Source: Liquidambar formosana
Lineage: Eukaryota; Streptophyta; Magnoliopsida; Saxifragales; Altingiaceae
NCBI GenBank assembly: GCA_039720395.1
Contig: JBBPBK010000144.1
Coordinates: forward strand, 1 to 64,000
Length of the DNA stretch: 64,000 nucleotides
Direction: 5' to 3'
This document shows positions 12,409 to 22,131 of this stretch, piece after piece. Positions within the stretch are counted from its first letter, which is position 1; each line of letters starts with the position of its first letter. The notes beneath the pieces were generated by a model that did no database searches, was not told the DNA's origin, and saw only the letters and a list, made by a program, of their open reading frames with translations. The position numbers were made by a program, and so were the translations under genes.

Positions 12409-13534
12409 ATGGCCTCTTACAAGCACAGGCAGACTATCTTGAAGTTGCTCAACCAGATACAAGTTCCCGTTGACACATCTCCAGAAAATTTGGTGAACTT
12501 AGTGAATCCAACCTCGAAGAACTCAACCATTGTGTTCTCAGAAGCAGACCTACCAAAAAGTGGACCTAGCTACTCACAAGCCATGTACATCACTGTTGAC
12601 ACCATGGGGAAGAGAGTTCCAACAGTCCTAATTGACAATGGTTCCGCTCTTAATGTGTGCCCTCTCAAAACTGCCACCGTCTTAGGATTGGATCCAACAG
12701 ACTTCATGCCATCCGGGCAAACAGTGAGAGCCTATGATAACACCCGCAGAGAAGTGATTGGAGTGGTTACTTTGCCGCTGATTATGGGGCCTACAGAATT
12801 CAGAGTGGAGTTCCAAGTGTTAGATGTCCCATCATGCTTCAATCGCTTGTTGGGAAGACCTTGGATTCATCCTGTAGGGGCTGTCCCTTCTTCATTACAC
12901 CAAAAAGTCAAGTTCCCCTATGAAGGGGCCATCGTCACACTCCAAGGTGATTATGACTTGAAGTCGTCGGGGGTACCCATTTGCGAGATCAAGCCCGAGC
13001 CTGCTGGAGCACCATTGTCTGGGTTCGACTATGTTCAATGCATAGAGAAAGAGCCAGAACAGAGAGAGTTGATACCTCTCGACTTTTGCCCTCATGGCAA
13101 TTTGCATGTGGGGAACATAATGAAGAAAATGAGTTTCTTCCCAGGCATGGGACTAGGACGCCGTCAGCAAGGCATACCGGTATCCGTTCAGAGCCACATT
13201 GTCACCTATACCTTCAGATTGGGGTATGAGCCTTCCAAGAAGGACCGTATGGAGATGTTGCAGAGAAGCAAAAAAAGGGTTAAAGCAAAAGCAGAAGGAA
13301 GGGTGCCCGATATTCGAATCTCGCCATACCGACATACTTTGAATGGTTACTTTGTTAAGGAAGGGGAGGACTTTCTATTCTGCGGATTTCCCGAACCATC
13401 CATTGACAAAGCAACCAAGGCAAGAGTTCCAGGGTTCGAGATATTCTTCATTGAGTGGTATCCCATCACTGCGACAATGGTTGATGATGAAGCAATCAAT
13501 GATGACTATTGGGAAGAAAAGAGCGAGGACTGGG
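12409..13534 (+). pseudogene. G1 aspartic protease region, N-terminal piece
   Basis: The frame continues that of gag after the TAG at 12397. The retropepsin active site is VLIDNGSALNVCPL, where the Asp is present and the Gly-containing loop is DNGS, a form I know from Tat proteases. The flap-like strand follows (RVEFQVLDVPSCFNRLLGRPW). Further on FFPGMGLGRRQQGIP resembles a G-patch. The frame then meets the inserted solo LTR after tryptophan TGG (13531-13533) and resumes after it at 16317. Without the insertion and its duplicated CTGGG the frame would read straight on. Confidence 0.88.
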
Positions 13535-15510
13535 TGTGAACCCCGGAAATTGGGCCCACAAGGGATTGAAAGAAAATGGGTTTGAAAAAGAAAAAGGAAA
13601 GGAGTCGCCACCTTATTTTTTAAAGGAAACAAGGAAAACCCTAAAAATAGTTTGTTTTAGGAAAACAATTTGAATGACTCCATAAAAAAGGAAAGGCAAA
13701 AACCAATCTTTTGAAAACCAAAGAAATCGGGGATTCGGAGGCTAAGTTATGACATGGGAAGGTTCTAGGCAAAGCCTATAGGCACCCATGTCACCCTTTC
13801 GGTCTCTCAGTTCATTTGGGCTAAATCAAGATCTTTCCATACAAAAATCAGCAAGTATATCATCACAAGAATTGCATGCATATCATATATTTCATTCATC
13901 CATCCATGCATAATAAGCACATAAAAACAGAAAAAGAAAAAGAAGAAAAGAAAACAAAAATAAACCTAGGATGCTTGGATCCTAGAACGGACTTGAGCCT
14001 CACGAAGAGCGCCTACGTACCATGCAACGAAATACATGGATCAAAGTCCACGTAGTTCGATTAGAACTAAGGTTAAATCCTAATACAAACCTATGGTAAA
14101 AACCCTAGGTTTCCTTATTTGATCAAAAGAGAATTGATAGAAAGTTTGATTTTAGGAAAGAAATCCACAAAATGGAAACCTTAATAAAAACCAGAATTTT
14201 GTTTACGAAGGAAACCTCTAATTAAACCATAGGATCATATTAAAAATTAACCCTAAATAGGGAGAAGAGAAGGAGTTAAGAAGAAAGGTGAATTGGGGCA
14301 CCTTCACACCCACTTACCTGAGCGCAATTACTCCAAACATTAGCTATTTCAGACATAAGCAGCCCTATTTGCCATAGGACAAATACCACACCTATTTGCA
14401 CCCTTACAAGTGCTCAAAACCATGCGAAAACACTAACATGCAAATCTGGACAGAATAGTATTATGACCTAAAATCATCCACTAAGCATGCCAATAGCAAA
14501 AACAGCGAACAATAATAAGTCCTAACATATTCCTAGAACCATATCATGCATAAAAACCCTAGAACATACTAATATGCATGCAAAACTATCATGTTTACTC
14601 TATATGCAAGACATATACAGCAAACACGAAGAAAAACCAAATAAAAAAGTCTACTTTACCATTCTATATGAAAACAAACACAAAACAATGACTCTAAAAC
14701 CCTAAACTCACAAATATGCTTAAAAACTCACAAGACATACTTTAATCATGCTAAAACCAAACTAAACAGAAATTAAATCATGCATATTAACTAACTAAAG
14801 CAATATAACATGATGAAAATCCTAACTCTAACATGCAATGACACTAATCCTAGCACAAGGACAAACAGGAGCACAAGAATCATAACTATGCATTAAAAAC
14901 CTAAAGGACAGCCCTAAAGCATGCTAAACAGTAGATAAACAATAGATATTCCATGTATATTAACTAGCTAGAGTGTTAATACATGATAAAAAAGTTACCT
15001 TTAACATGCAATAAGCCTAACCCATATGAAAACCTAGTTTAAGCTTGAATAGAGAAGGAGAATACCTTAGGAAGGGCCTTCCTTTGTGTTTGTAATTGTT
15101 CGTGGCTCCTCAGGTCTTTAGAGTGAATCAAACCAACACGAATCCTCCTCTTTGTCAAAGTGGTATCACAGCAAAGAGATCAAAACTCACTCAACTTTGA
15201 AAAGAAATAGAAAACAAAAAGAGAACAAGAGAAAAGAAAAGTGATTTTCGTCACTTTGCAGCAGCAGCAACTTCAATCGCATTTTTGGGTATGAAAACGT
15301 TGGATTTGGACAAAGCTTGTGAAATACAAAGTTGTAGAGAATTGAATTATCTTTCTAACAAGACCAATTTCATCAAATTCTGACTTCGGATGAAAAAGTT
15401 ATGATTAAAATACGACTGCTGGTTTTCAGAAAATCTGCTGCTGAATTATGACGAATTTCACTCCCTCCAAACCCTCTTCTCCTCTCCTTTGTTTAAAGAC
15501 ATTAAGAGAG

Positions 15511-15518
15511 TATTTATA
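15511..15518 (-). promoter_or_regulatory. TATA box of the solo LTR
   Basis: TATAAATA on the minus strand, about 0.8 kb from the LTR start. This is comparable to the TATA in the G1 3' LTR (about 0.97 kb from its start). Confidence 0.6.
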
Positions 15519-15655
15519 GCTGAAATCTGGAGTTTCCCTTTCCTTCCTGGACTAGGTTTCCTTGGAGAATAATCAAAAGGTATTTTATAATGATAAAAGA
15601 CTTCTAATCTGAATAGGAAAAGGAAACTGTCTTTTATAAAAATTGGGAGACTGAC

Positions 15656-15722
15656 CGCTAACACGCATGCACATGTATCGTATGTGCGTACACACACTCA
15701 TCACATACGTACACGTGTTAGT
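15656..15722. promoter_or_regulatory. Nested inverted-repeat block upstream of the solo-LTR TATA
   Basis: The outer arms are CTAACACG (15658-15665) and CGTGTTAG (15714-15721). Inside are GCACAT/ATGTGC (15669-15674 with 15682-15687) and GTATGTG/CACATAC (15680-15686 with 15702-15708). The plan resembles the 81-bp G1 cassette but the sequence differs. Confidence 0.65.
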
Positions 15723-16316
15723 GTCATGATAAAAATGGCTAATTTAATAAAATAATTTTCTTTTCATTTTAACCAAAAATCTCATGCTGTGATTCGCACT
15801 AATTCTTCAAGGATAATCCGTAAATAACCACACTAAACTCATCATCAGGCCATATCAAAATTGAACTTCATGAAATACTTTTGAGGGTAAAATGATGACT
15901 AATGAAAGTCAATTTGAAAAGATTTGGTTGGTAATTGTGAGTCAATTAGAGCTAACCCAAGGAAGGGTCAATTAACCAACTTGAACTACATCGAGCCATT
16001 TTAATCCCGAGCCATTGACTTACCAAATTGAACCTAGAAATACCTCTTATGCATCCATATGAACTCCAATTGACAATTTGGAGATCATTTCAAGGTCAAA
16101 TGAAAAGTTTGGGACTTAAAAGACGATTATGCCCCTTAAGTCACAAAAGCTCTTATTATCCCTCAAGATCAACTCCAATTTGAACCAAAATTCATATCCA
16201 TTGTCCTTGTGACTCTAGAAAACTAATGCAAGTGACTAGACTCAAAAACAAAACAAAAACATGCATGAAATGATGAGCCCTAGTAAGGTGGTGCAAAAAT
16301 GGGGTGTGACACTGGG

Positions 16317-16503
16317 TAGAACAGATGGATGCGGAAGCCATGGTTACAATGTTTCAAGATACGATTCTTGCTTTGGAGGAATCGGATCTCAAGTGTTCTT
16401 CAATTCACCATGCAGCCGTGCCGCTCCTTAATTGGTATCTTGAAGAGGGTACCATTGCAGAAATTCTTGAGGGCGAGGATCTCGACTTACCTGATAGTAG
16501 CTT
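16317..16503 (+). pseudogene. G1 protease-to-RT linker, resumed after the solo LTR
   Basis: The frame interrupted at 13534 resumes here with codons for E-Q-M-D-A-E and runs about 60 codons of acidic linker (TMFQDTILALEESDLK, then NWYLEEGTIAEILEGEDLDL). It reaches the GT of a candidate intron at 16504, after a split codon (TT at 16502-16503). If the intron is not removed, translation ends at TAG 16505-16507. Confidence 0.75.
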
Positions 16504-16667
16504 GTAGGTTCCTTAGTAGCTTGTCTTAGCTTTCCTTTCAAATAAAGTGTGTCCGCCTAGCCCACTTTGTGGAGTTAGGAGTCGTTCCCTAGTTGTGGCA
16601 CATATGTTTTCCTTTCTTTGTTTTGTTAGGTCAGTCAATAAAGTGTGTTTCTTTTCATTATTTGCAG
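16504..16667 (+). other. Candidate spliceosomal intron between protease and RT in G1
   Basis: 164 bp, donor GTAGGT (16504-16509), acceptor TTTGCAG (ends 16667) after a T-rich run. It is full of stops. Removal joins TT (16502-16503) to T (16668), giving a phenylalanine codon, and the frame then reads into the RT. Ogre elements of the Tat lineage are known to have an intron at this place. Confidence 0.72.
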
Positions 16668-17580
16668 TGTTTCCTTTCTCTCTTCTATGGATATCTATGG
16701 CATGGATATAGATCCTAGGAATGACGTCCCCCCGGAGCTCGTCGAGCAAAGGAAAAGGGGCGTTACCGAACCTAACATGGATGAATTAGAATCAATCAAT
16801 CTAGGGATAGATGAATTGCCAAGGATAATTAAAATTGGGATAACTCTCTTACCTGCTGAAAAAGAAAAATTGATAACGCTTCTAAAAGCCAACATAGAGG
16901 CCTTCGCATGGTCATATGAGGATATGCCTGGCATTGATCCAGATATTGTGCAACATTACATCCCCACTAATCCCACTAAAAAGCCTGTATAGCAGAAATT
17001 AAGAAGATTAAAACCGGAATGGGCTTTGAAAGTAAAAGAAGAGGTAACTAAACAATTAGATGCCGGGTTTCTCCAAGTTTTGGAGTACCCTGAATGGCTG
17101 TCTAACATAGTGCCTGTGCCTATAAAAGATGGGAAAGTGCGAATATGTGTTGACTTCCGCGACCTTAATGCTGCGAGCCCAAAGGACGATTTCCCTCTAC
17201 CACATATCGATGTGTTGGTGGATAGTACAGCAGGCCATGCTCTTCTCTCCTTCATGGATGGGTTCTCCGGTTCAACCAGATAAAGATGGCGCCTCAAGAC
17301 ATGGAGAAGACGGCTTTCATCACGTAGTGGGGCACGTATTGCTACAAGGTAATGCCTTTTGGCTTGAGAAATGCCGGGGCTACTTACCAAAGAGCTGCTA
17401 CGACCCTGTTGCATGATATGATCCATAAAGAAGTGGAGGTGTATGTGGACGACATGATAGTTAAATCTGTAGACCAGGAAGGACATTTCGCGGCATTGGA
17501 GAAGTTCCTAGAACGGGCAAAGAAGTACAACCTCCGATTGAATCCTCAGAAGTGTGCTTTCGGAGTCACCGCAGGCTATC
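16668..17580 (+). pseudogene. G1 reverse transcriptase, broken
   Basis: After the intron the frame carries the RT N-terminal connector (NLGIDELPRIIKIG, EAFAWSYEDMPGIDP). TAG at 16990 follows (KKPV stop QKLRR), then RT motifs: RICVDFRDLNAASPKDDFPLPHID, the FMDGFSG turn, MPFGLRNAGATYQR and the catalytic YVDDMIVKS (about 17440-17465). A one-base loss near 17273, inside the codon after FMDGFSG, shifts the frame, and a TAG at 17325-17327 follows in the resumed frame. Near 17575, after FGVTAG, about 20 codons of the thumb appear to be missing before AIMEMEPPRIEKQIRGF. The catalytic aspartates remain but the enzyme cannot be made. Confidence 0.9.
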
Positions 17581-19983
17581 ATGGAGATGGAGCCACCAAG
17601 AATAGAAAAGCAGATCCGAGGTTTTCTGGGGAGAGTTCAATACATAAGTCGGTTTATCGCCAATCTGACCATGGTGTGCGAGCCAATTTTCAAGCTACTT
17701 AAGAAGGGCATTTCAAAGGAATGGAACGAGGATTGCCAAGAGGCCTTTGAGACCATTAAAAGGTATTTGAGCAATCCCCCAATCTTGGTTCCCCCACGGC
17801 AAGGTGAACCGTTACTGTTATACTTAACGGTTACCGAAACCGCGACGGGAGCCATGTTAGCTCAATACCTTGAACGGTCAAAAAAGGAAAATGCCATCTA
17901 CTACTTGAGCAAGAAAATGACAGATTATGAAGTAAAGTACAATGCGCTAGAAAAGGCTTGCGTAGCATTGGTGTGGGCCACCCAGAAACTCCGTCATTAC
18001 ATGATGTCCTTCGAAGTCCTGCTGATAAGTCGCTTGGATCCCTTGAAGTATTTGCTAGAGAAACCAGTCCTATCGTATAGGACGGCTCGTTGGTCGCTTC
18101 TCCTCAATGAGTTCGACATAAAGTACCTGGCGCAGAAGTCTATTAAAGGAAGCGTTGTTGCAGACCACTTGGCAAGTTGCCCCATGTCATCGTCAACCCA
18201 ATTCAACGATGAGTTCCCTGATGAAGACATCTTGGAAATCAAGAAGAAGGTTTGGAGAGTCTACTTCGACGGAGCTGCAAACAGAAGGGGATATGGAATA
18301 GGAGTGCTATTAGTTTTGCCCGAAGAAGCCTTCACGCCTTTAGCAGTCAAGTTGGGGTTCGAAGCTACCAACAACATTGCGGAGTATGAGGCCTGCATCT
18401 TAGCATTGGAAGCTGCGTTAGAATTGGGAATAAAAGAACTCGAGATGTTCGGAGATTCAGCATTGATCATCTGTCAGATAAAAGGGGAGTGGAAAACTCG
18501 CGACGAGAAGCTGTTGCCATATCATGCCTATTTGGAAGCATTAACCAAAGAGTTTGCAGAGATCGAGTTCAATTACTTGTCGAGAAACAAGAATCAGTTC
18601 GCTGATGCCTTAGCAACTCTAGCTTCAATGGTGGAGATACCAGAAGGGGGAAGTGTGAAACCACTCGTGATCGAATGCAGAGAGAAACCTGTTTATTGCT
18701 GTTCCATTCGAGAAGGGGAGGTAATAGATAACCACCCTTGGTTTTATGACATAAAAAGGCTCATCGAGGAAAGGGTGTATCCAGAGGAGGCATCTCGCGT
18801 GGACAGGCGAACCTTGAGGAGATTGGCAAGCCATTATGTGGTATGCGGAGGGAAACTGTATCGAAGGTCTTACGACGGAATCCACTTGCTGTGTGTCACG
18901 GAGGAAGAAGCTAGAAAGCTCATCGAAGAAATCCATGAAGGAGTGGGGGCTCCGCATATGAATGGATACATGCTGGCTAAGAAGATCATGAGGCTAGGGT
19001 ATTACTGGTCTACAATGGAAAGGGATTGCTATGCCCACGTTAAGAAATGCCATAAGTGTCAGCTCTTCGCCAACGGACAACACTTGCCCTCCATGCTCCT
19101 AACAAGTATGTCAACTCCATGGCCGTTTGCAGTATGGGGAATAGATATCATCGGGCAGATCAAGCCGAAGGCATCCAACGGTCATGAATACATCCTGGTA
19201 GCCATCGATTACTTCACCAAGTGGGTGAAAGCAGCTTCCTTTAAAGTTTTGAATGCCAAAAAGGTGGCGCAGTTCATACAGCTCAACATTATCTACCGAT
19301 ATGGGGTACCGCATGAGGTCATTTCAGATAACGGTCAACATTTCCAGAAGGAAACTAAAGAAAGCTTGCAGAAATACAAGATCGTTCATCACTTGTCATC
19401 CCCGTATCGCCCACAGACAAATGGTGCAGTGGAAGCCTCCAATAAGAACATTAAGAAGATATTACAGAAAACGGCGGACACGTACACTGATTGGCATGAG
19501 AAACTACCATTGGCATTATGGGGGTACAGAACGTCAGTCAGATCGTCGACAGGGGGTACGCCGTATGCTTTAGTGTATGGAATGGAGGCTGTTCTACCAG
19601 TGGAATTAGAAGTTCCTTCGTTAAGGGTTGCTGTAGAAAGTCAGTTGCCAGAGGTGGACTGGATCAAAGGTCGTTATGATGAGTTGGCATTGCTAGATGA
19701 AAGGCGATTGAGGGCTCTCTACCATGTGCAAGGGTACCAGAGAAGAGTCGCAAGGGCGTTCAATAAACATGTCAAAGACAGAGGCTTGAAGAAAGGGGAT
19801 TTAGTATTGAAAGAGATCCGAGCTCCAATTTTTGATCCACGAGGAAAGTTCAAACCGAGTTGGGGTGGACCATACATCATCAAGGAAATATTGCCAGCAG
19901 GGGCTGTTCGACTTATGGATTTGGATGGGATCGAGTTCACTCGTCCTACCAATTTGGATCAATTAAAGAAGTATTATGTGTAA
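17554..19983 (+). pseudogene. G1 RT thumb, two RNase H domains and integrase (open, but cut off from its start)
   Basis: An uninterrupted stretch of about 800 codons. Order: RT thumb and connection (GFLGRVQYISRFIANLT); the gypsy-type RNase H, with the first catalytic position reading TVTETATGAML (E where D is usual, so probably inactive); a second archaeal-type RNase H at about residues 228-355 with YFDGAAN, AEYEA, FGDSALI and ADALA (the D-E-D-D set intact); integrase zinc module (two H, then CHKCQ); integrase core with WGIDIIG, ISDNGQHF and GAVEASNKN (D, D, E present); and a C-terminal GKFKPSWGGPYII module. It ends at TAA 19981-19983. The domain order marks it as Tat. No usable start codon of its own is evident, so it is a fragment. 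Confidence 0.9.
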
Positions 19984-20060
19984 GGCCTGCTAGGTTGAAA
20001 ACCTGTAAGGGCGGCCTAGGCAAAAGTTAAGGCATTTGAACTACGAGGACCTGATTCCCC

Positions 20061-20158
20061 AAAAGAAAAAAAAAAAGAGAAAGAAGAAAAAAAAGAAGAA
20101 AAAAGAGAAAAAGAAAAAAGAAGAAAAAAAAAAAGAGAAAAGAAAAAGAAAAAGAAAA
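20061..20158 (+). other. 98-base pure purine run after pol
   Basis: Only A and G on the plus strand, followed by GGGGATACGTAGGCAGCC. It lies between the 3' end of sense pol (19983) and the 3' end of the antisense DUF7745-like gene (20342), that is, between convergent genes. The open reading it gives on the minus strand is only phenylalanine/serine repeats and is not a gene. Confidence 0.8.
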
Positions 20159-20341
20159 CGGGGATACGTAGGCAGCCCATAAAGTTACATTGGGTGCGGT
20201 CCAAACAACACAATCACAGCAAAATCTCAAAAGTAAATTATTATTGGCAATTCATTTGAAACTAATTGTTTGACATAACAATTTATTGGTGTTAAGTAAA
20301 AGAGCTATTGACATGCCATAGATATTCTATTCTTTGAGTCT

Positions 20342-21628
20342 TTAAGTCCTCTTGAGTTTCTTCAGAGTCGTCTTGTTTGTCTTCTTTCTTTCTCTCTCGA
20401 GTCTTCTTTTCTTTCGTAAGTCGTGGTCGTGTGCCGCCTTTACTGCCTCAAGAATGTCTTCTCTGCAAAGTCCAAGTCTCGTGTCCTTGATAAGGTCATA
20501 AATTCTTTCTCGGCGAGAAGCCTCTCTTTCGCCCAAATCATCCTTCAACCATTGCTTACATTCTCTACTCATCTCGAAAGGTCCTTCAGTGTTGGCAATT
20601 CGAGTCAATTTCAGGTCTGTAGGCCAGCGAGTCCTCACCCACTTGATTATAGTAAGACCGACAGGTTCCACAGAGCAACAAGGTCCTGTTAAGGACGGTA
20701 TGGTTTGCATGGCGCCCATCTGGCGAAGAATTCTCGAAGTTCAATAGAAGGAAGTTGATCTCAACCCTATGAGTTTGACAAAAGCACACCCCGAGGTTCA
20801 AAAAAGTACCTGCTCTTCACACCCCCATGTGAAGACGTACCATTTGATGTTTCGCCATGACAGCATTTGGAAATAACCCAACCAATCTCTCAAAGAGAAT
20901 GGCCCAGGGAGTTCAACTCGACGCAGACAGAAGTGCTGGGGCTTGTATGGATTGATAGTGGTGGGAGATAGAAAATTCAAGCGCTCTAGCAGCCACATTT
21001 GCAGTAAAAAGGGGCTACCTTCTAAAGGCGCTTTGGGGTTGCCATGAACCTTATCTAAACCATTTAAGGTTTCAGCTAATACCAAGGGAATGATGTTATA
21101 TCGCTTGAGAAGAGGGGTAATCAACTCACATATTTGAACAGGGGCTTGAAGAGTGCCGGTGGAGATGAGAAAGCGACCAATTAAGCAAAAAGCGAGTGCA
21201 CGCTGAATTTGAGGGGTAAAAGTCAGAGTACCTTCGCTATTGTGAGCCAAGGATGAGGTTGCCAGCTTCATTAAGTCCACCGTATGGTCCTTGACAAAGA
21301 TCGTTACATCCCTCTGAGGAATGCTAAGAAAGTCGGAGAAGGAAGCGAGGTAATCTGAGCGAGGTGTAGGAAGGATGAATGGTCCTGCGAGTGAAACTCC
21401 AAATAAAGCACAGAATTCCTCCATAGTCGGGCATAATTCTTCATAATTGAATCAAAAGACATGGATTTGAGGATCCCAGAAATATGTAGCAGCAGTGAGA
21501 AGGGTCGTCTCGAGCTTCACGTGCCTTATAGAGAGCAATGGTTCCAAGCCGAAGCGCTTAAACTCAGTTTTGTCTTTGGCAGCCATTACTGCCAAAAACC
21601 CTCTTAAGAACCCATCCAAGGCTTCCAT
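20342..21628 (-). pseudogene. Antisense DUF7745-like gene of G1, one intron, one stop
   Basis: It starts at ATG 21628 (MEALDGFLRGF), about 50 bases after a minus-strand TATA box. The core TAATYFWDPQIHVF and FNYEELCPTMEEFCALFG recalls the DUF7745 type of plant transposon-associated protein. I rely on memory for this name and hold it loosely. A single TGA at 21454-21452 interrupts HVF-FNYEE, where CGA would fit. Exon 1 ends at 20810 (CAG, then GTAC), a 90-bp intron covers 20809-20720, and exon 2 (20719-20342) gives a conserved-looking GPCCSVEPVGL segment and a basic, coiled-coil-like KKRRLERERKK tail. The function is unknown. It is transcribed against gag-pol, a known Tat arrangement. Confidence 0.7.
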
Positions 21629-21676
21629 AATTATTGTCAATGAAAATAGGTGAGTTAGAAGACTCCCCTCGTGTGT

Positions 21677-21683
21677 TTTTATA
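21677..21683 (-). promoter_or_regulatory. TATA box of the antisense DUF7745-like gene
   Basis: The minus strand reads CCTATAAAAAC, 49 bases before the ATG at 21628 and about 90 bases downstream of the 81-bp cassette. Confidence 0.65.
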
Positions 21684-21770
21684 GGGAAAGGGTCACAAAT
21701 TCGAGTCCTAAAAGGAGTAGAACCATCAAAATCGCAAAATTCCTGAAAAATCGCGAAAAAGCGCGTCGAC

Positions 21771-21851
21771 CTCGGGTAACCGTCCGGGGCTAGACGGTCA
21801 GCCATCTAGGCCTAGACGGCTAACCGTCCGGGGCCAGATGGTCACCCGAGG
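21771..21851. promoter_or_regulatory. 81-bp near-palindromic cassette, copy a
   Basis: The outer arms are CTCGGGTAACC and GGTCACCCGAG. Inside lie GACGG-TCAG-CCATC and GACGG-CTAA-CCGTC. It aligns without gaps to the LTR copy (46782-46862), with about 10 differences in 81. It sits upstream of the antisense TATA box. Confidence 0.85.
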
Positions 21852-22131
21852 CCTCCGCCTTGTTTTGCCTTGTTTCGCCCGGTTTTGCCTATTTTCGCAT
21901 TCGGATGGCCTTTTTAGGCCATTTTCACTCCTATGAACTCACTTTGACTCAAATTTTCATGAGAAAGGCACCATAACATCATCATGATAGATTCAAACAA
22001 GCACAACAAGTATCCATAGCAAGGGATAAGAAAGTTGGTTTTAGGTGGCAATTACAAAACACAAGCATGAAATGCAAAAAGATAGCCATTGTCTCATTGT
22101 TTCTACAAGCCCAACAAGAAAGTAAATGAAC

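Larger units (their letters stand above)
13535..16311 (-). mobile_element. Solo LTR of a Tat relative, inserted in G1 protease
   Basis: 2777 bp, from TGTGAACCCCGG to GGGGTGTGACA on the plus strand, flanked on both sides by the 5-bp duplication CTGGG (13530-13534 and 16312-16316). Its ends are the reverse complement of the G1 3' LTR ends, and the parts near both ends align with that LTR (for example the GGCGCTCTTCGTGAGGCTC region, about 13990-14020). So it is a minus-oriented LTR without internal sequence, the usual product of LTR-LTR recombination. It brings no gene. A minus-strand TATA (15511-15518) lies below a nested palindrome block (15656-15722). Confidence 0.93.

Noticed and set aside
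13535..16311. Reading TGTGAACCCC...GGTGTGACA as the sense orientation of the Tat LTR
   Set aside because: The LTR that follows pol and the purine-rich tract (46076) starts TGTCACACCCC, so the solo LTR is in minus orientation.
20016..20230. Phenylalanine-rich minus-strand frames resembling membrane protein
   Set aside because: Reverse complement of the homopurine run; low-complexity artefact.
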